From positions 10,714,373-10,778,372 of the forward strand of contig OX291548.1 in assembly GCA_946406115.1 (NCBI GenBank): a stretch of DNA of 64,000 nt, given 5' to 3'. Source of the stretch: Apoda limacodes (Eukaryota; Arthropoda; Insecta; Lepidoptera; Limacodidae). The translations under genes and the position numbers were made by a program. The first letter of the stretch is position 1, and each line of letters starts with the position of its first letter. Positions 34,501 through 44,239 of the stretch are shown in pieces. The notes below the pieces were generated by a model that had not been told where the DNA came from, searched no databases, and was given only the letters and a program-made list of their open reading frames with translations.

Positions 34501-37500
34501 TTTGCTCGAATGAAAAGCCCGAACTGGGGAAAAGTACAGAAAACTGCTACCATAATAACGCTAACATTGAGTAGTGTTGTGTTTCTGGCGGTGAGTAAGG
34601 TTGCCAGAGCTCCTAAGGAATCGCTGCGCGGTCAGCGGAGGACCGGCGGTGCTAGTTGCTGTCATTGCTCAGCGTAGACGCGGCGTGCTGGTACGGCGGT
34701 CACGGATTATTTAATCTCCGCCCTGGAAGGCTGAGCCAGCAACCTGTGTAAAGTTTCTGAAATAGTAGTCGCGCCGGAGAAGGAGACCGGGGTGGCCACG
34801 GCTACTACAACAGAGGGGGATCCGGGGCCCTTCCGCCCGCCGTGCCAGCAACCGTATTATGGGGCCGAGCTTACCATCAACTTAAAACTGCGCTGCCAAC
34901 CATTCTCTTGTTTTTGTGGGTGCACGTAGATCACGGCGGCCACACTTGTATCTATGCGTGCCTATACAGGTTTCATAGCGGTGACACGGACGTAAATGGA
35001 CTCTTCACGCACCTGAATTTGACGACTGATAAAGTTCTAGAACAGTATCCCACAGAAGAACTAGTTATTTTGGAAGACATTAACGCCCACCATCGTGAGT
35101 GGCTCAAATCTCGAACCAATAACTATGCAACTATATCTGCTCATGAATTTGCTCTGTCCTATAGATTCTCTTAGCTGGTACTTTCTTCAGCGTATCTGGT
35201 ATTCACCAGATATTCAGGACCATACGAGCTCCTTACTCATCTGCTGAGTACACGTCCGGATGGATATTCCATCTCAGTAGATGCGCCGCTTGGTTCCTCG
35301 GACCACTGTCTCGTTCGGACTTAAGTGTCATGCACACAACCGAATCCATCTGGGCCAACTAATTGGCGTCGTGTGTGGCACTATAAGCCGGTGAACTATC
35401 CAATCCGATTGCATGAATTTTATGCATCGTAACCGTGAAGCCCCTGACGTCTGCGCAGGCGTAGTCACTGAGACAATCAGCGCTGGTATGGAATGTTTTA
35501 TTTCTAACCTGCGAGTAGCTGCCGGCGTCAAAAAAACACCGTGGTTTAATAGGTCATGCAGAGAAGCTTAAATTCTTAAGCAAACTACATATGAAGTTTA
35601 GACTTTGTGACTTGGCCCATAGTGCAAAAGACAAAGTCGGTCTATCAAATATGAACGAAGATAAGGCGCTGTACTACCTATTGTACCGTGGTGCGGTAAG
35701 ACCATGCCGGAAAAATTCATAACATAACGGGTGGTCCGGCGTGCGTTGTTTTCTCTAAACCTTTATAAGACGAGTGGGCCAGACGCTATACCAGCAGTGG
35801 TGCTTAAACAGTGTGCTCCTACTATGTCCTGTACTCACGCGCCTCTTCGCAGCTCCTACCACACTAGGGAATTTCCGTCTTCATGGAAGACTGCGAATTT
35901 GCACCCGGTACCCAAAAAGAGCGATAGATCAGATCCATCGAATAACAGGCCTATCGCTATTACCTCTCTTCCCTCCAAGGTGATGGAGCGTGTGAACAAC
36001 ACACAGCTTCTAAGATACCTAGAAAAACACGCCCTTCAGCGACCGTCTAGTTCTAGTTCTAGTGTATTTCACACACCGATGGGCACTAGCCATTGAGAGT
36101 CAGGGTGAGGCATTGGCATGTTGCCAGCTTGGCTCTTTTGACTCGGTTCAACGACGGGATGTGAGAATCCGTCTTTTATGCTGATGATTGTATAAAATTT
36201 TGTCACGAGTGTCAATGTTTTTAGTGTACGAGAAAAAAAAAGCAATTCGTCACTCAAAAGTAAAAAATTAAAACTTTTCAATAGAAAAGCAACCGGTTTC
36301 AATAAAATGCACTAAAAGTCTCATCTGAATTACAGTTTGAAGTAGGTGTCTATCTCTATAACAGTTAACAACACACTCCACTTTCATGACACCAATTCAA
36401 ACTGTCATTCAGATCTGATTTTTGTAAATAAGTAATTTTTACCTTTTAAGTGCATCATTTATGAAGCCATCTTTTTTTATTGATTAAGTAAAAATGTATC
36501 GATTAACATAGTTTTTAAAAAAACTTACCAAGTAAAATATCCACGGTTGTTTCGCTCATATAGTCGTGCACATCAAAAGTTTTTCCTATCTCAGACCTCA
36601 TTTTATCGACCACGCTTCTACTGTTCTCATTGAACACGTTCACAAAAGATTTCAGAACGTTTATGTGAAACGTTGGAGCAATCATTTTACGATGCGACCG
36701 CCACTTTTCACCTGCACAATTGATAAATTTTTTTTTTTTTTTATACCACTAAGGTGGCAAACAAGCCTACGGTACGCCTGATGGTAAGCGGTCACCGTAG
36801 CCTATGGACGCTTGCAACACCAGGGGCATCACTCGCGCGTTGCCGACCCTTCAGAAATCTAATAACTTCTTTTTTGAAGAACCCCATACTGTAGTCCTTA
36901 GAGAAAACCTTGGCAGGGAGCTCATTCCACAACCCAAGCGTTCGCGGGAGGAAGTTTTATCAATACATTTTTGTTATTTGCATAGAATTGGTGAATATGT
37001 GCGAAAACGTGGATAAAGGTCGTGCACGAACGGTACCTTTTTCAAAAAACAAAAAAAAACTGTACCCAGCAATAACTTCGGGCAGTAACACCTATTCTTC
37101 ATCCAAAGCCGTTTCAGTCGTGATCATGATCATACATAATCTAGGTATATAACAATATGATCTTTGCATACAGCTAAAGCTGTAGACCCATACATACAAC
37201 ATAACTAAAGCCTTGCTATAGGTTTTCCAGGCGATTTAATTAGTTAAACAAATTCTTATGCCAGTATAGCACAAATAGTCAATCGCAATACGCTCGATGA
37301 TAAATAATCGATAACAGTTTTTACTAACTTTTACGAGGTAAGAGGGCTTAGCATTAGTCTACATCGTGTGACGTATCGACAGCATGAGTTGCATTTCAGT
37401 TTAAATTGAAATGGAAAAATACTAACGCAAAAAAACAATTTATTCGCGCGCATACATTGTATGTTATAATTGTTTTAACAAGCGCGGACTACTGAATAAC

Positions 37501-40048
37501 TTTAGCAAAATAACTGTCATAATTGTAAACTAACTAGAAGAATAATAAAATAAGTAAAGTCTTAGGGTCGTGCAAACATTCCTCGTTCCGTTGTGGAGGA
37601 AAACCGCGGAGAACTTGTGTCTCAAATCGAGACCACACTGTCCCAGGTCTCTGACTGGGGATGGGTAAACTTGGTCCGATTCAACCCTACAAAGACACAA
37701 GTGTGCGCGTTCACCGCTAAGAAAACTCCATTCACTGTAGTCCCACAATTCCAGAACACTCCCCTCTCCATCTCCAAGAGCATTGGGATCCTTGGTGTCG
37801 ACATCTACAGCGATGTTCAGTTCCGAGATCATTTACAAGATAAGGTGAAGCTTGCGTCCAAAAAACTTGGTGTACTCAACAGAGTGAAGCAGTACTTCAC
37901 GTCGGGGCAAAGGTTGTTATTTTACAAGTCGCAAGTTCAGCCCCTTATGGAGTACTGCTGCCATCTCTGGGCAGGTGCACCCGGATACCAGCTTGGCCCT
38001 TTTGACTCGGTTCAACGACGGGCTGTGAGAATTGTCGACGATTCCAAACTCACTTGCGGTATCGAGCCCTTAAGTCTGAGGAGAGACTTTGCCTCACTGT
38101 GTGTGTTCTACCGCTTGTACAGTGGGTTGTGTTCTAAGGAATTGTTCGAAATGATGCCCACGGCTAATTTCTACCATCTTTTTTTTTACCACCATCCATA
38201 CCATCTCATTAGAACCTAAATGGTCGCGTACAGTGCGGTTTCAGAGAAACTTCCTCCCGCAAACGCTTAAGTTGTGGAATGAATGAATGTCAAGGTTTTC
38301 TGCAAGGACTACAGTATGGAGTTCTTCAAGAAAGAAGTTATTAGATTTCTGAAGGGTCGGCAACGCGCAAGTGATACCCAAGCGTCCATAGGCTACGGTG
38401 ACCGCTTACCATCAGGCGGACCGTAAGTTTGTTTGCCACCTTAGTGGTATAAAAAAAAAAATATACCTATTGAGTTGAATATTATTTTTGGTTGGTCATG
38501 ATTTAACCAAATTAGCCTTTTTTGCTGCTTGTATTACTCTTGTTTAAAGCAATACAATTCTACACACATAGTATATATTAACTTGGCTATTACTAGAAAA
38601 TCTATACCTGCTTCTATGCATATGCCTACTTTTATCTAATAACTTGTTGCGAGCTTCATCAATCAAAACTTTTTTCCAGATTACGATCTTTTATTCACTA
38701 TCTTCATTTCATACATTGGTTAAGTAAGTAATATGCTTATTGCCACTTTGATGTTCAGTACATTTCCTCTGGTTCCCTTTTTTTTTAGTTCTTTGAGCAA
38801 TCTCGGCCATTATAGTTCTTTTACAAATATCCTTTATTTAGATAATTTTCACGCAGGTAAACTTCAAGTACAGCTCTATAAATAACCTCTATATGTGACT
38901 TTAAGTTTATTAATGTTCACACCAAGATATAGACCATGTCTTCCTTCCGAAAGTCACTTCTATCTTAGTTTAAGGAAGCTATTATATTTTGGATGAATGC
39001 TTGATTCGAATTCAGTTCGGCTTAGGTTTTTATTTTTTGACAAATAAGGAACTCAGTAGTTTGGTCTATTCATAAACATATTCGTCAATAAAAAAAAAAA
39101 AACTAGATTTGTAATTTGCGAGTGTGTTAGAATTTTTGTTTGTTACTCTTTCACGCCGAAACAAATAAATTGATTTTGATGAAATTTTGGCTCGCAAAAC
39201 ATAAGCACTTTATCCCGGATAGTTATAGTAACTAGAAACGAATTCCTATGCCATATATTTATAATAGTAAAATAATTCTTGTGCTAATATAAAAAAAAAA
39301 AACTAACTATACCTGAGCTGATAAGTAAGCCTTCACCGAGCCAAGGTTTAAAGAACCTGTACTCAGAAGCTTTATCGATGTGTATGTGACTGTTGAGGAT
39401 CACCTCGATGTCGTCAGCATCTGTCAGAAAGATGATCAGCTGAGAGCCTAACCAGCCGCGGACCACGTTGCCATATATCTCTGCGTACTCCAACGCAATG
39501 TTAACCAGTTCTAGAAGTAAAAATTTGAATCAAAACTTAAAATATATTTCTGTCTTCAGCTTAAATAAAAGAAATATATAATTAAATAAATAAAAAACCC
39601 GTCTGCAAAAACATTAGGAACTAAAAAAATTGTCACACTACCACTAAACTATGCAACGTCTTATCGGGTCCGTTAGTATGTACATTATATAACTTTACCC
39701 AGTTAAGCTTCTAGAAATACTAGTCAGTTATGAACAGTTTCATATGCTTTATACAATATATCAATATCATATATGAATAAAATTGCGCTGTAATCGGATA
39801 GGTATTTGAAAATATGTTTTAAGATCTTAATTTAACTTACCATCAGGTTTTTTGAACAGCGCTAACAATGCATTTCCAAATATGGGTACTGTCGTAGGTC
39901 CAGGTATCTTGTTGCCCATCTGATAAAACCTGGACTGCTGCTGCCAGCGATAAAGGAACCATAGTCCTGAGGCTAAGAGCACCAGCGGATAGAAGAACAC
40001 TCTTGGACCATATTGAAAACCGGTCAATTCGTCGACGTTGGTCGACAT
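25358..40048 (-). CDS. CYP4G: cytochrome P450 CYP4G, complete, 10 coding exons, 563 aa
   Basis: Exons in transcript order: 40048-39841, 39510-39313, 36711-36529, 33459-33390, 32157-32031, 29454-29268, 27810-27698, 27180-26943, 26122-25937, 25539-25358. All junctions are GT-AG and all phases agree, giving 1692 coding bases. The family oxidatively decarbonylates long-chain aldehydes to cuticular hydrocarbons in oenocyte ER with CPR. Seen here: a hydrophobic N-anchor and [14 protein letters not shown] hinge; [15 protein letters not shown]-helix; the acidic insertion unique to CYP4G (exon 6, ending [16 protein letters not shown]); GHDTTAAG I-helix; ETLR K-helix; [11 protein letters not shown] heme loop with cysteine ligand; stop at 25358. 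Length fits CYP4G (about 550-570). No lesion is visible. AATAAA lies 65 bases after the stop (25293-25288). The isoform number and tissue cannot be told. Confidence 0.95.
25937..26122 (-). CDS. CYP4G: CYP4G exon 9: meander and heme cysteine
   Basis: [17 protein letters not shown], the [10 protein letters not shown] meander, then the heme loop [12 protein letters not shown] with the thiolate cysteine. The donor splits the final glycine codon. Confidence 0.95.
26370..26500 (+). mobile_element. RTE-type 3' end fragment in CYP4G intron 8
   Basis: GTGAAGTCCACAATCCGCAC, TGGGCCCCTGTGTGGACTAT and GGCCCAAATCGTCCTC resemble the lepidopteran RTE 3' phrase (CCGCACTGGGCCAGCGTGG). The surrounding open frames on both strands are not genes. 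Confidence 0.55.
26943..27180 (-). CDS. CYP4G: CYP4G exon 8: I-helix to K-helix
   Basis: It opens with [20 protein letters not shown], the oxygen-activating I-helix. It continues with [17 protein letters not shown], the [17 protein letters not shown]-helix, and RRDVKI. Confidence 0.95.
27698..27810 (-). CDS. CYP4G: CYP4G exon 7: pre-I-helix
   Basis: It encodes [20 protein letters not shown] and [15 protein letters not shown], leading directly into the I-helix of the next exon. Confidence 0.93.
27811..29267. other. CYP4G intron 6, nothing recognised
   Basis: No transposon end, tandem repeat or second gene was recognised in this intron on either strand. Confidence 0.4.
29268..29454 (-). CDS. 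CYP4G: CYP4G exon 6: subfamily-specific acidic insertion
   Basis: [16 protein letters not shown] is followed by the ~44-residue serine/aspartate-rich insertion that separates CYP4G from other CYP4s, ending [18 protein letters not shown]. The acceptor is TTTTTAAG and the donor is TGTGG/GTACGT. A dispersed repeat starts 37 bases upstream of the exon. Confidence 0.93.
29491..29730 (+). repeat. palindrome-led dispersed repeat in CYP4G intron 5
   Basis: GCCAAGTGCGAGTCTGACTC, GAACGGTTCCGTACCATTAT, ATGAGATACAGCC and (GACG)n. It is antisense to the P450. Confidence 0.6.
29731..31169. other. CYP4G intron 5, remainder
   Basis: AT-rich with no exon recognised. The 81-codon frame near 30935 has no recognisable domain. 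Confidence 0.4.
31170..31310 (+). mobile_element. CR1/L2-like non-LTR 3' end
   Basis: AACACATTGTATGGACATTA is followed by CTGAAATAAAAAATTGATTG and a short (ATTG)n tail, the kind of 3' end used by CR1/L2-type elements, which end in short tandem repeats instead of poly-A. Confidence 0.45.
32031..32157 (-). CDS. CYP4G: CYP4G exon 5: F-G region
   Basis: One base completes K, then [20 protein letters not shown] and [16 protein letters not shown]. The acceptor is CGTTACAG and the donor is TAAG/GTATAA. Confidence 0.92.
32370..32655 (+). mobile_element. GC-rich relic, probably 5' region of a non-LTR element
   Basis: A sharply GC-rich island in an AT-rich intron, with GGCTCCCC/GGGGAGCC forming an 8-bp hairpin (32548-32567). 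The tail AAGCCCGGTGAAGCAGTAAT resembles lepidopteran retroelement leaders. The 64-codon frame is probably part of it. Confidence 0.45.
32690..33035 (+). repeat. minisatellite built on ACACAAAGCGCGATCTATTT, 5 copies, split
   Basis: The core occurs at about 32698, 32737, 32774 and, after a ~155-base interruption with unrelated text, twice more at about 32970 and 33009 (last copy AAAGTGTGATC). Spacing within groups is about 37-40 bases. Confidence 0.8.
33390..33459 (-). CDS. CYP4G: CYP4G exon 4: 70-bp exon
   Basis: This small exon was found by the phase gap and the family motif [20 protein letters not shown] followed by AVMK. The acceptor is TTTCTTACAG and the donor is TGAA/GTAAGA. Confidence 0.92.
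34560..36170 (+). mobile_element. jockey-like non-LTR copy with 5' region, internally deleted
   Basis: This is the only copy retaining a 5' part: a GC-rich leader (34560-34840), endonuclease pieces ([36 protein letters not shown] with the D-N-H catalytic region) and the RT start ([53 protein letters not shown]). The catalytic RT centre is deleted. At 36119-36168 it resumes with the C-terminal CCAGCTTGGCTCTTTTGACT piece. Stops and frameshifts are many. It lies in CYP4G intron 3, antisense. Confidence 0.85.
36529..36711 (-). CDS. CYP4G: CYP4G exon 3: C-helix
   Basis: It encodes [20 protein letters not shown], including the C-helix W and R that contact heme propionates, then [20 protein letters not shown] and SETTVDILL. 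The acceptor CAATTGTGCAG has almost no pyrimidine tract: a jockey poly-A tail lies 17-30 bases upstream of the exon. The donor is CTTG/GTAAGT. Confidence 0.93.
36728..36957 (-). mobile_element. jockey-like 3' end, poly-A next to CYP4G exon 3
   Basis: A T run at 36728-36741 (poly-A on the - strand) is followed by ATACCACTAAGGTGGCAAAC and the C-terminal coding end. It is sense to the P450 and its tail ends 17 bases from exon 3. Confidence 0.9.
37566..38456 (+). mobile_element. jockey-like copy with 208-codon RT C-terminal frame
   Basis: It begins [20 protein letters not shown] and keeps one open frame to 38219 ([50 protein letters not shown]). Then TTTTTTTTACCACC-type text replaces the HRTARHRQG segment, and the family 3' end and A run follow at 38446. 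It is 5'-truncated after the catalytic RT motifs, so it cannot be functional. It sits in CYP4G intron 2. Confidence 0.9.
38460..39312. other. CYP4G intron 2, remainder
   Basis: AT-rich, no exon or clear repeat recognised. Confidence 0.4.
39313..39510 (-). CDS. CYP4G: CYP4G exon 2: A-B helix region
   Basis: It encodes [35 protein letters not shown] and [16 protein letters not shown], all close to CYP4G consensus. The acceptor is TTACTTCTAG and the donor is CTCAG/GTATAG. Confidence 0.93.
39841..40048 (-). CDS. CYP4G: CYP4G exon 1: start and membrane anchor
   Basis: The ATG is at 40048-40046, four bases after a consensus acceptor (CCTTTTTTAG at about 40062-40053), so a non-coding exon precedes it. 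It encodes [17 protein letters not shown] as anchor and the proline-rich hinge [13 protein letters not shown]. The donor is GATG/GTAAGT and leaves one base. Confidence 0.9.
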
Positions 40049-40182
40049 TTTTCTAAAAAAGGATATTTTTATAATCTATTAAAGATTTTAATAAGGTACC
40101 TATGTCGTTTCAATACAAGATTGTTTTTAAGAGTATACGATCCGCGGCGCCTCGTAGCGTGCTTCATACAAACAAATTCTTT

Positions 40183-40256
40183 ACCCTTTTTTTATACCGC
40201 AAAGCTGGCAAACAAGGTTTCGACCCGCCTGATGGTAAGCAGTCACCGAAGCCCAT
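40183..40256 (-). mobile_element. jockey-like 3' end fragment in the CYP4G leader intron
   Basis: A T run, then ATACCGCAAAGCTGGCAAAC and CCGCCTGATGGTAAGCAGTC, a 74-base piece of the family 3' end, 135 bases upstream of the start codon. Confidence 0.7.
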
Positions 40257-40383
40257 TTTTTTTACCACAATTACCTGATTATATTGTTTTATTTGATTAA
40301 CTAACCAAATGCTACTAAAGTTATCAGGATTCCATTTTTTGACACAAATGGTCTTCAATTAAGTTTCACGTTAATAGAAAACA

Positions 40384-40575
40384 TTTGACGGCTCCGTAGC
40401 TCAGTTAGTAATGACCTGCCTACTGAACTAAGGGGCGTGGGTTCGATTCCTAAAGAGAACAAACATTTGTGTGATGAACATGTCAGTGTTTAATTTGAAT
40501 CAAGGTGTTTTCTATGTGTAATATGTATGTATTAACTATTTTTTATTATTTCTCTTTATTATTCTTTATTAATTA
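40384..40575 (+). mobile_element. tRNA-derived SINE
   Basis: The tRNA-like head has A box TAGCTCAGTTAGTAATG and a perfect B box GGTTCGATTCC (40440-40450). It is followed by the body AACAAACATTTGTGTGATGA and an ATGTATGTATTAA tail, as in lepidopteran tRNA-derived SINEs. Confidence 0.75.
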
Positions 40576-41016
40576 ATTAATGAAATTCCGAAATGTTATT
40601 GTACTTAAAAGCTTTATGTGCATCTTATCAAGATCTATCATTTCAACCAAATCATTATTCAGTTGTTAAGAAAACTTTGAAGATAAAGAAGTGATCCCAA
40701 AAGGGCCCACTTTATGGTTTGTTATTTTTGGAGTCATGCGCAGATACAAATTTGTCCTTACCTACATTACAGAACCAAAATGAAAAAAAAAACGTCATAA
40801 AAGCCGCATGAAACCTGATTAATTTGATGTTTAGTAATACAAAAATAAGCATACCAATAAACTCAAAATAATTAAAAACAAATATTAACTTATTTCCATT
40901 TGACTTGCCTTACTAGAATTAATTAAAATATTAAACCCTAATTGTGTTATATGGTTAAGTTGAGGTATTTTATAATAATTAAAGAAAAATTACTACAGAT
41001 TATTAAATAAAATTAC

Positions 41017-41065
41017 CTGCTTAAAGCGTCCAAACGATTTGCTGTTCACTTACTAAGTGTCAACT
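41017..41065 (-). promoter_or_regulatory. candidate non-coding first exon of CYP4G
   Basis: It runs from an arthropod-type initiator (ACAGTT, A at 41065) to the donor AAGCAG/GTAATT (41017/41016). Joined to the acceptor at 40053 it would give a leader of about 49+4 bases and a 963-bp leader intron. This is inferred from signals only. Confidence 0.45.
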
Positions 41066-41082
41066 GTTTTGCATACTTACGG

Positions 41083-41090
41083 TTTTTATA
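41083..41090 (-). promoter_or_regulatory. candidate TATA box of CYP4G
   Basis: TATAAAAA on the - strand with its first T 25 bases before the proposed initiator A. Spacing is slightly shorter than typical. Confidence 0.45.
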
Positions 41091-41350
41091 ACAAAATAAT
41101 GTACTTGGCTAAGTTAATTGTGGCGTAAGTAATTAATGCACGTAGGTCGTTGTTTGTACTTTAAATTAAATGTAACTTGTGTATATATAAAAATAATACT
41201 GAGGTTCTGGTCTGTTCATATAAATAAAAAAAAAAGGATTTTATTGGTAGATATTATAGGTATGAGCATTTGCCTAGTACTTTCCCCAAGATAAAAAAAT
41301 GGAGTATACATAACATACATAAATAGTGCCGATTAGCTGATCGAACTTAA

Positions 41351-41606
41351 GGGGCAAATAGCAACTAACTAGCGCCGCCATAAGATATCCTCAATTTTCT
41401 CTTTGTAATAAATTTCTAAAAATGGCCGTTTTTAGCAGAAATGCCAACTACAAATCACAGATATTATTCAGAAACTATATAAAACCTTCTTAAAGTAGCT
41501 TATGACTAGTTTTATATTTGCAACCTTTTGGATTATAGAAATTAGTTTTCTACGAAGAGAAAATTGAGGATGTCTAATGGCGGCGCTAGTGGGCTGTAAG
41601 AGGGGC
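41351..41606. mobile_element. MITE copy 1 (TTAA/TAA target)
   Basis: Inner inverted ends are CTAGCGCCGCCATAAGATAT (from 41369) and the inverse ending CTAG at 41589. Outer ends are GGGGCAAATAGC and GAGGGGCC, bounded by TTAA on the left and CTAA on the right. No coding capacity. It is the reverse complement of the copy at 52390-52611. Confidence 0.75.
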
Positions 41607-41896
41607 CTAATGTAAAGTTTAAATTTTTTTTTGAGAATTCGACCCATGTTGCTTGGTAAAATTTATGCAGTATAAGAAGCAGAATTATTTGTTGTGTTTG
41701 ACACTTCGGTTACACGTACTATATATACTTACTAAGTGCCATGATTGCTGCTGCAATCAATAATATGACTTATGCATATTATATGTGTCGCGTGCCATAA
41801 AGCAACAATATTTTTAGCGCATGAATGAAATTTAACTATTGTAGATAGATTGCTGTAAAAATAAGAGCGTTGAGAAGTAGGTGTGTATGCTTTTTC

Positions 41897-42312
41897 GGGT
41901 TTCGTACCCAAAGGGTAAAAAACGGGACCCTATTACTAAGACTCCACTATCCGTCCGTCCGTCCGTCCGTCTCCAGGCTGTATCTCATGAACCGCGATAG
42001 TTAGACAGTTGAAATTTTCACAGAAGATGTATTTCTGTTGCCGCTATAACAACAAATACTAAAACACAGAATAAAAAATATTTTAGGGGGCTCCCATACA
42101 AAAAACGTGATTTTTTTGCTCGTTTTTGCTCGATATTCATTACGGCTATATTCACTAATTTAATTAATTAGATATTCAATTTAAAAATAAATAATGAAAT
42201 TAAAATAAAACAAATATATAAATGGGGCTCTCAGACAAAAAACGTAATTTTTTGCCGTTTTCATAGATAGGTACGGAACCCTTCTTGCGCGAGTCCGACT
42301 TGCACTTGGCCG
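41897..42312 (-). repeat. palindrome-led dispersed repeat
   Basis: In + orientation it starts TTTCGTACCCAAAGGG and ends GCGAGTCCGACTTGCACTTG. It includes (CCGT)n and GGCTGTATCTCATGAACCGC. Confidence 0.65.
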
Positions 42313-42319
42313 AATGTTC

Positions 42320-43250
42320 ATATTACTATTATACCTACATTAGGTATTCTTACCGTAATTAGGTATTCGATGCGTTGAGCTCCCGATTCCTTGATACTAT
42401 TACAAGCACCATTATCGCGGTATATAACTAACTGGCTCAGGTCCTTGCGAGTGAATCTATTAGAAGATATAATACAACTTTTATTTATAACCTTGTCCCT
42501 TATTTTAATCAGTAAAAAAATTCACATCTAATAATCTATTAAAACTAAAATACTTATTATTATATTTTAAAAAATTTTGTCCAAAGTATTTGTAATGTCC
42601 ATTTAAAGCCTCTAAAATGATTTCCTTCTAATACATTTTCACCACACCTACGTCATAAAAATTCACCCAACTGTTAGAGCAATATTGACACCACATAACT
42701 TAGCAACAAATAATTTCGATATTTCTACCATCTTTCACGCCTCTTGAGCTATATTTATTTTTCTCGGACGAAAGTCACAATTGTTTCATTTCATTCTTTT
42801 CATCGTACTAACCCCTAAGTAACTCAATGTAACACTTACAAGTAAGTCACGGAGTCAGGATTTTAGTATTATGAATTTTTCACCTATACCGAAACTCAGA
42901 CGAATAAATCCGCGAGCATATGCTAGCTTAGTTCTAACTATGTATACGAGGAAAAACCTCTTTTTTGTTTTCTGGGCTTTATTGTTTATTCTCCATGTTT
43001 AAATTTTTCATGGGTTAATTTCTATATAATATAATAAGTACTGTACCCAATTGAGATCTTCTTAGGCAAGGAACCGGTCTAAGAAGAAACCTTATAGTTT
43101 TGTTATATCCGCCATTCCGTCCATGTAGTAGCCACAGCCTTACCTTCAACTGCAATATTTCCATGAACTAATCAAATTTTACAGGCAGATATCATATCAT
43201 GTAATTTTGTCATATATTTATAGAACTGAGGAATTAATTACTTTTTAATT
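42320..43250. other. intergenic, nothing recognised
   Basis: No exon recognised. Text near 43060-43200 (AGTTTTGTTATATCCGCCAT) resembles a degraded dispersed repeat. Confidence 0.4.
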
Positions 43251-43253
43251 TTT

Positions 43254-43308
43254 AAAAAAGACAAGTGGGAGTCGAAAGTTTTTTTTTCGACTCCCACTTG
43301 TCTTTTTT
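43254..43308. repeat. perfect 24-bp hairpin
   Basis: The left arm 43254-43277 and right arm 43285-43308 pair perfectly across a 7-base loop; the core is GACAAGTGGGAGTCGAAA / TTTCGACTCCCACTTGTC. The core resembles the AAGTGCGAGTCGGACTC head of the dispersed repeat family. Confidence 0.9.
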
Positions 43309-43985
43309 ATAATAAGTGTTATATATTTTTGGAATGGTCCCTTCAATTTTAATACCTCACTTGAGAGTTTTGAAACTTAATTTTCCACCATTTTGATTTC
43401 TTTTTGACGGCACCTATTTTTACACTTGGGCTAACAAGACAAATCTAATGATACCTTTATTAAAGAAATCTATCTAGCCGTTTGGAAGAAACGAGGTAAT
43501 AAAGAAATTTACCTGCATACATACATACATACAAGATACGCGCGTAAAACTTGGCAGTGCGGGTAAAAAATCTAAATAATAAATACAACAGGTAATAAAA
43601 AAAATTTGTAATGTGATCATTATTTCAACAACCTTCTGAAGGACCAAAATGTCTTGGACCCTTGTGGACTGTATAATATTAAAATCCAAATCACGACGAT
43701 ATCGAGCAATTTATTACCTACAATATCTTACATTGCATATTAAGACATAAAAAGAGAATATAATACTACGTGACATGCAAAATCTAGAAAGTTTTTCAGA
43801 CAGCTCTTTTAACGTCAAAGAAAAGTAAAAAAGAATGTGGCCAGTATCCGCCAAATGTAAGCAAAGTCAACCTTCTAAACTAGTTTTATTTAAATTACTC
43901 GCATTGTATGAGTCTTTACTCACTATATACGTACAAGCCTGGTATGCAATGACTGCGCTGCTGGCCAGGCTGCTGCTAAGCTTAG

Positions 43986-44085
43986 TTACACACCCTCGGC
44001 CTTCAAGCTTGGTCATCATTGCAGGCCCTGATGTCTGCGCCAGTGCTGCGCTACACCGGGCTTTCGGCCATCATCAGCGCTGGCA
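43986..44085 (+). CDS. candidate exon of unrecognised gene (part 1)
   Basis: The frame opens at a TTAG acceptor and ends at A/GTAAGT. It encodes LHTLGLQAWSSLQALMSAPV then LRYTGLSAIISAG, a GC-richer, protein-like stretch. It joins in phase (1 base out, 2 in) to the exon at 44240. I do not recognise the family, and a transposon origin is possible. Confidence 0.3.
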
Positions 44086-44239
44086 GTAAGTAATATTACT
44101 ATTATAACATCTTTGAACTAAATTTTAACCGTAAAAACCGAACAAGTTCACGAGTAGGTACATTAGTTATATATTTAATATTGCTTTATATATGGTGTCG
44201 TCCTGTCTCGTTGGTATTTAGAGTTCTGTTCTGTTCTAG

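Noticed and set aside
37593..38219. 208-codon frame as a host gene
   Set aside because: It is the C-terminal RT region of a jockey-like element, with sister copies across the window.
40389..40450. Possible functional tRNA gene
   Set aside because: A and B boxes are good, but there is no closing acceptor stem and a SINE body and tail follow directly.
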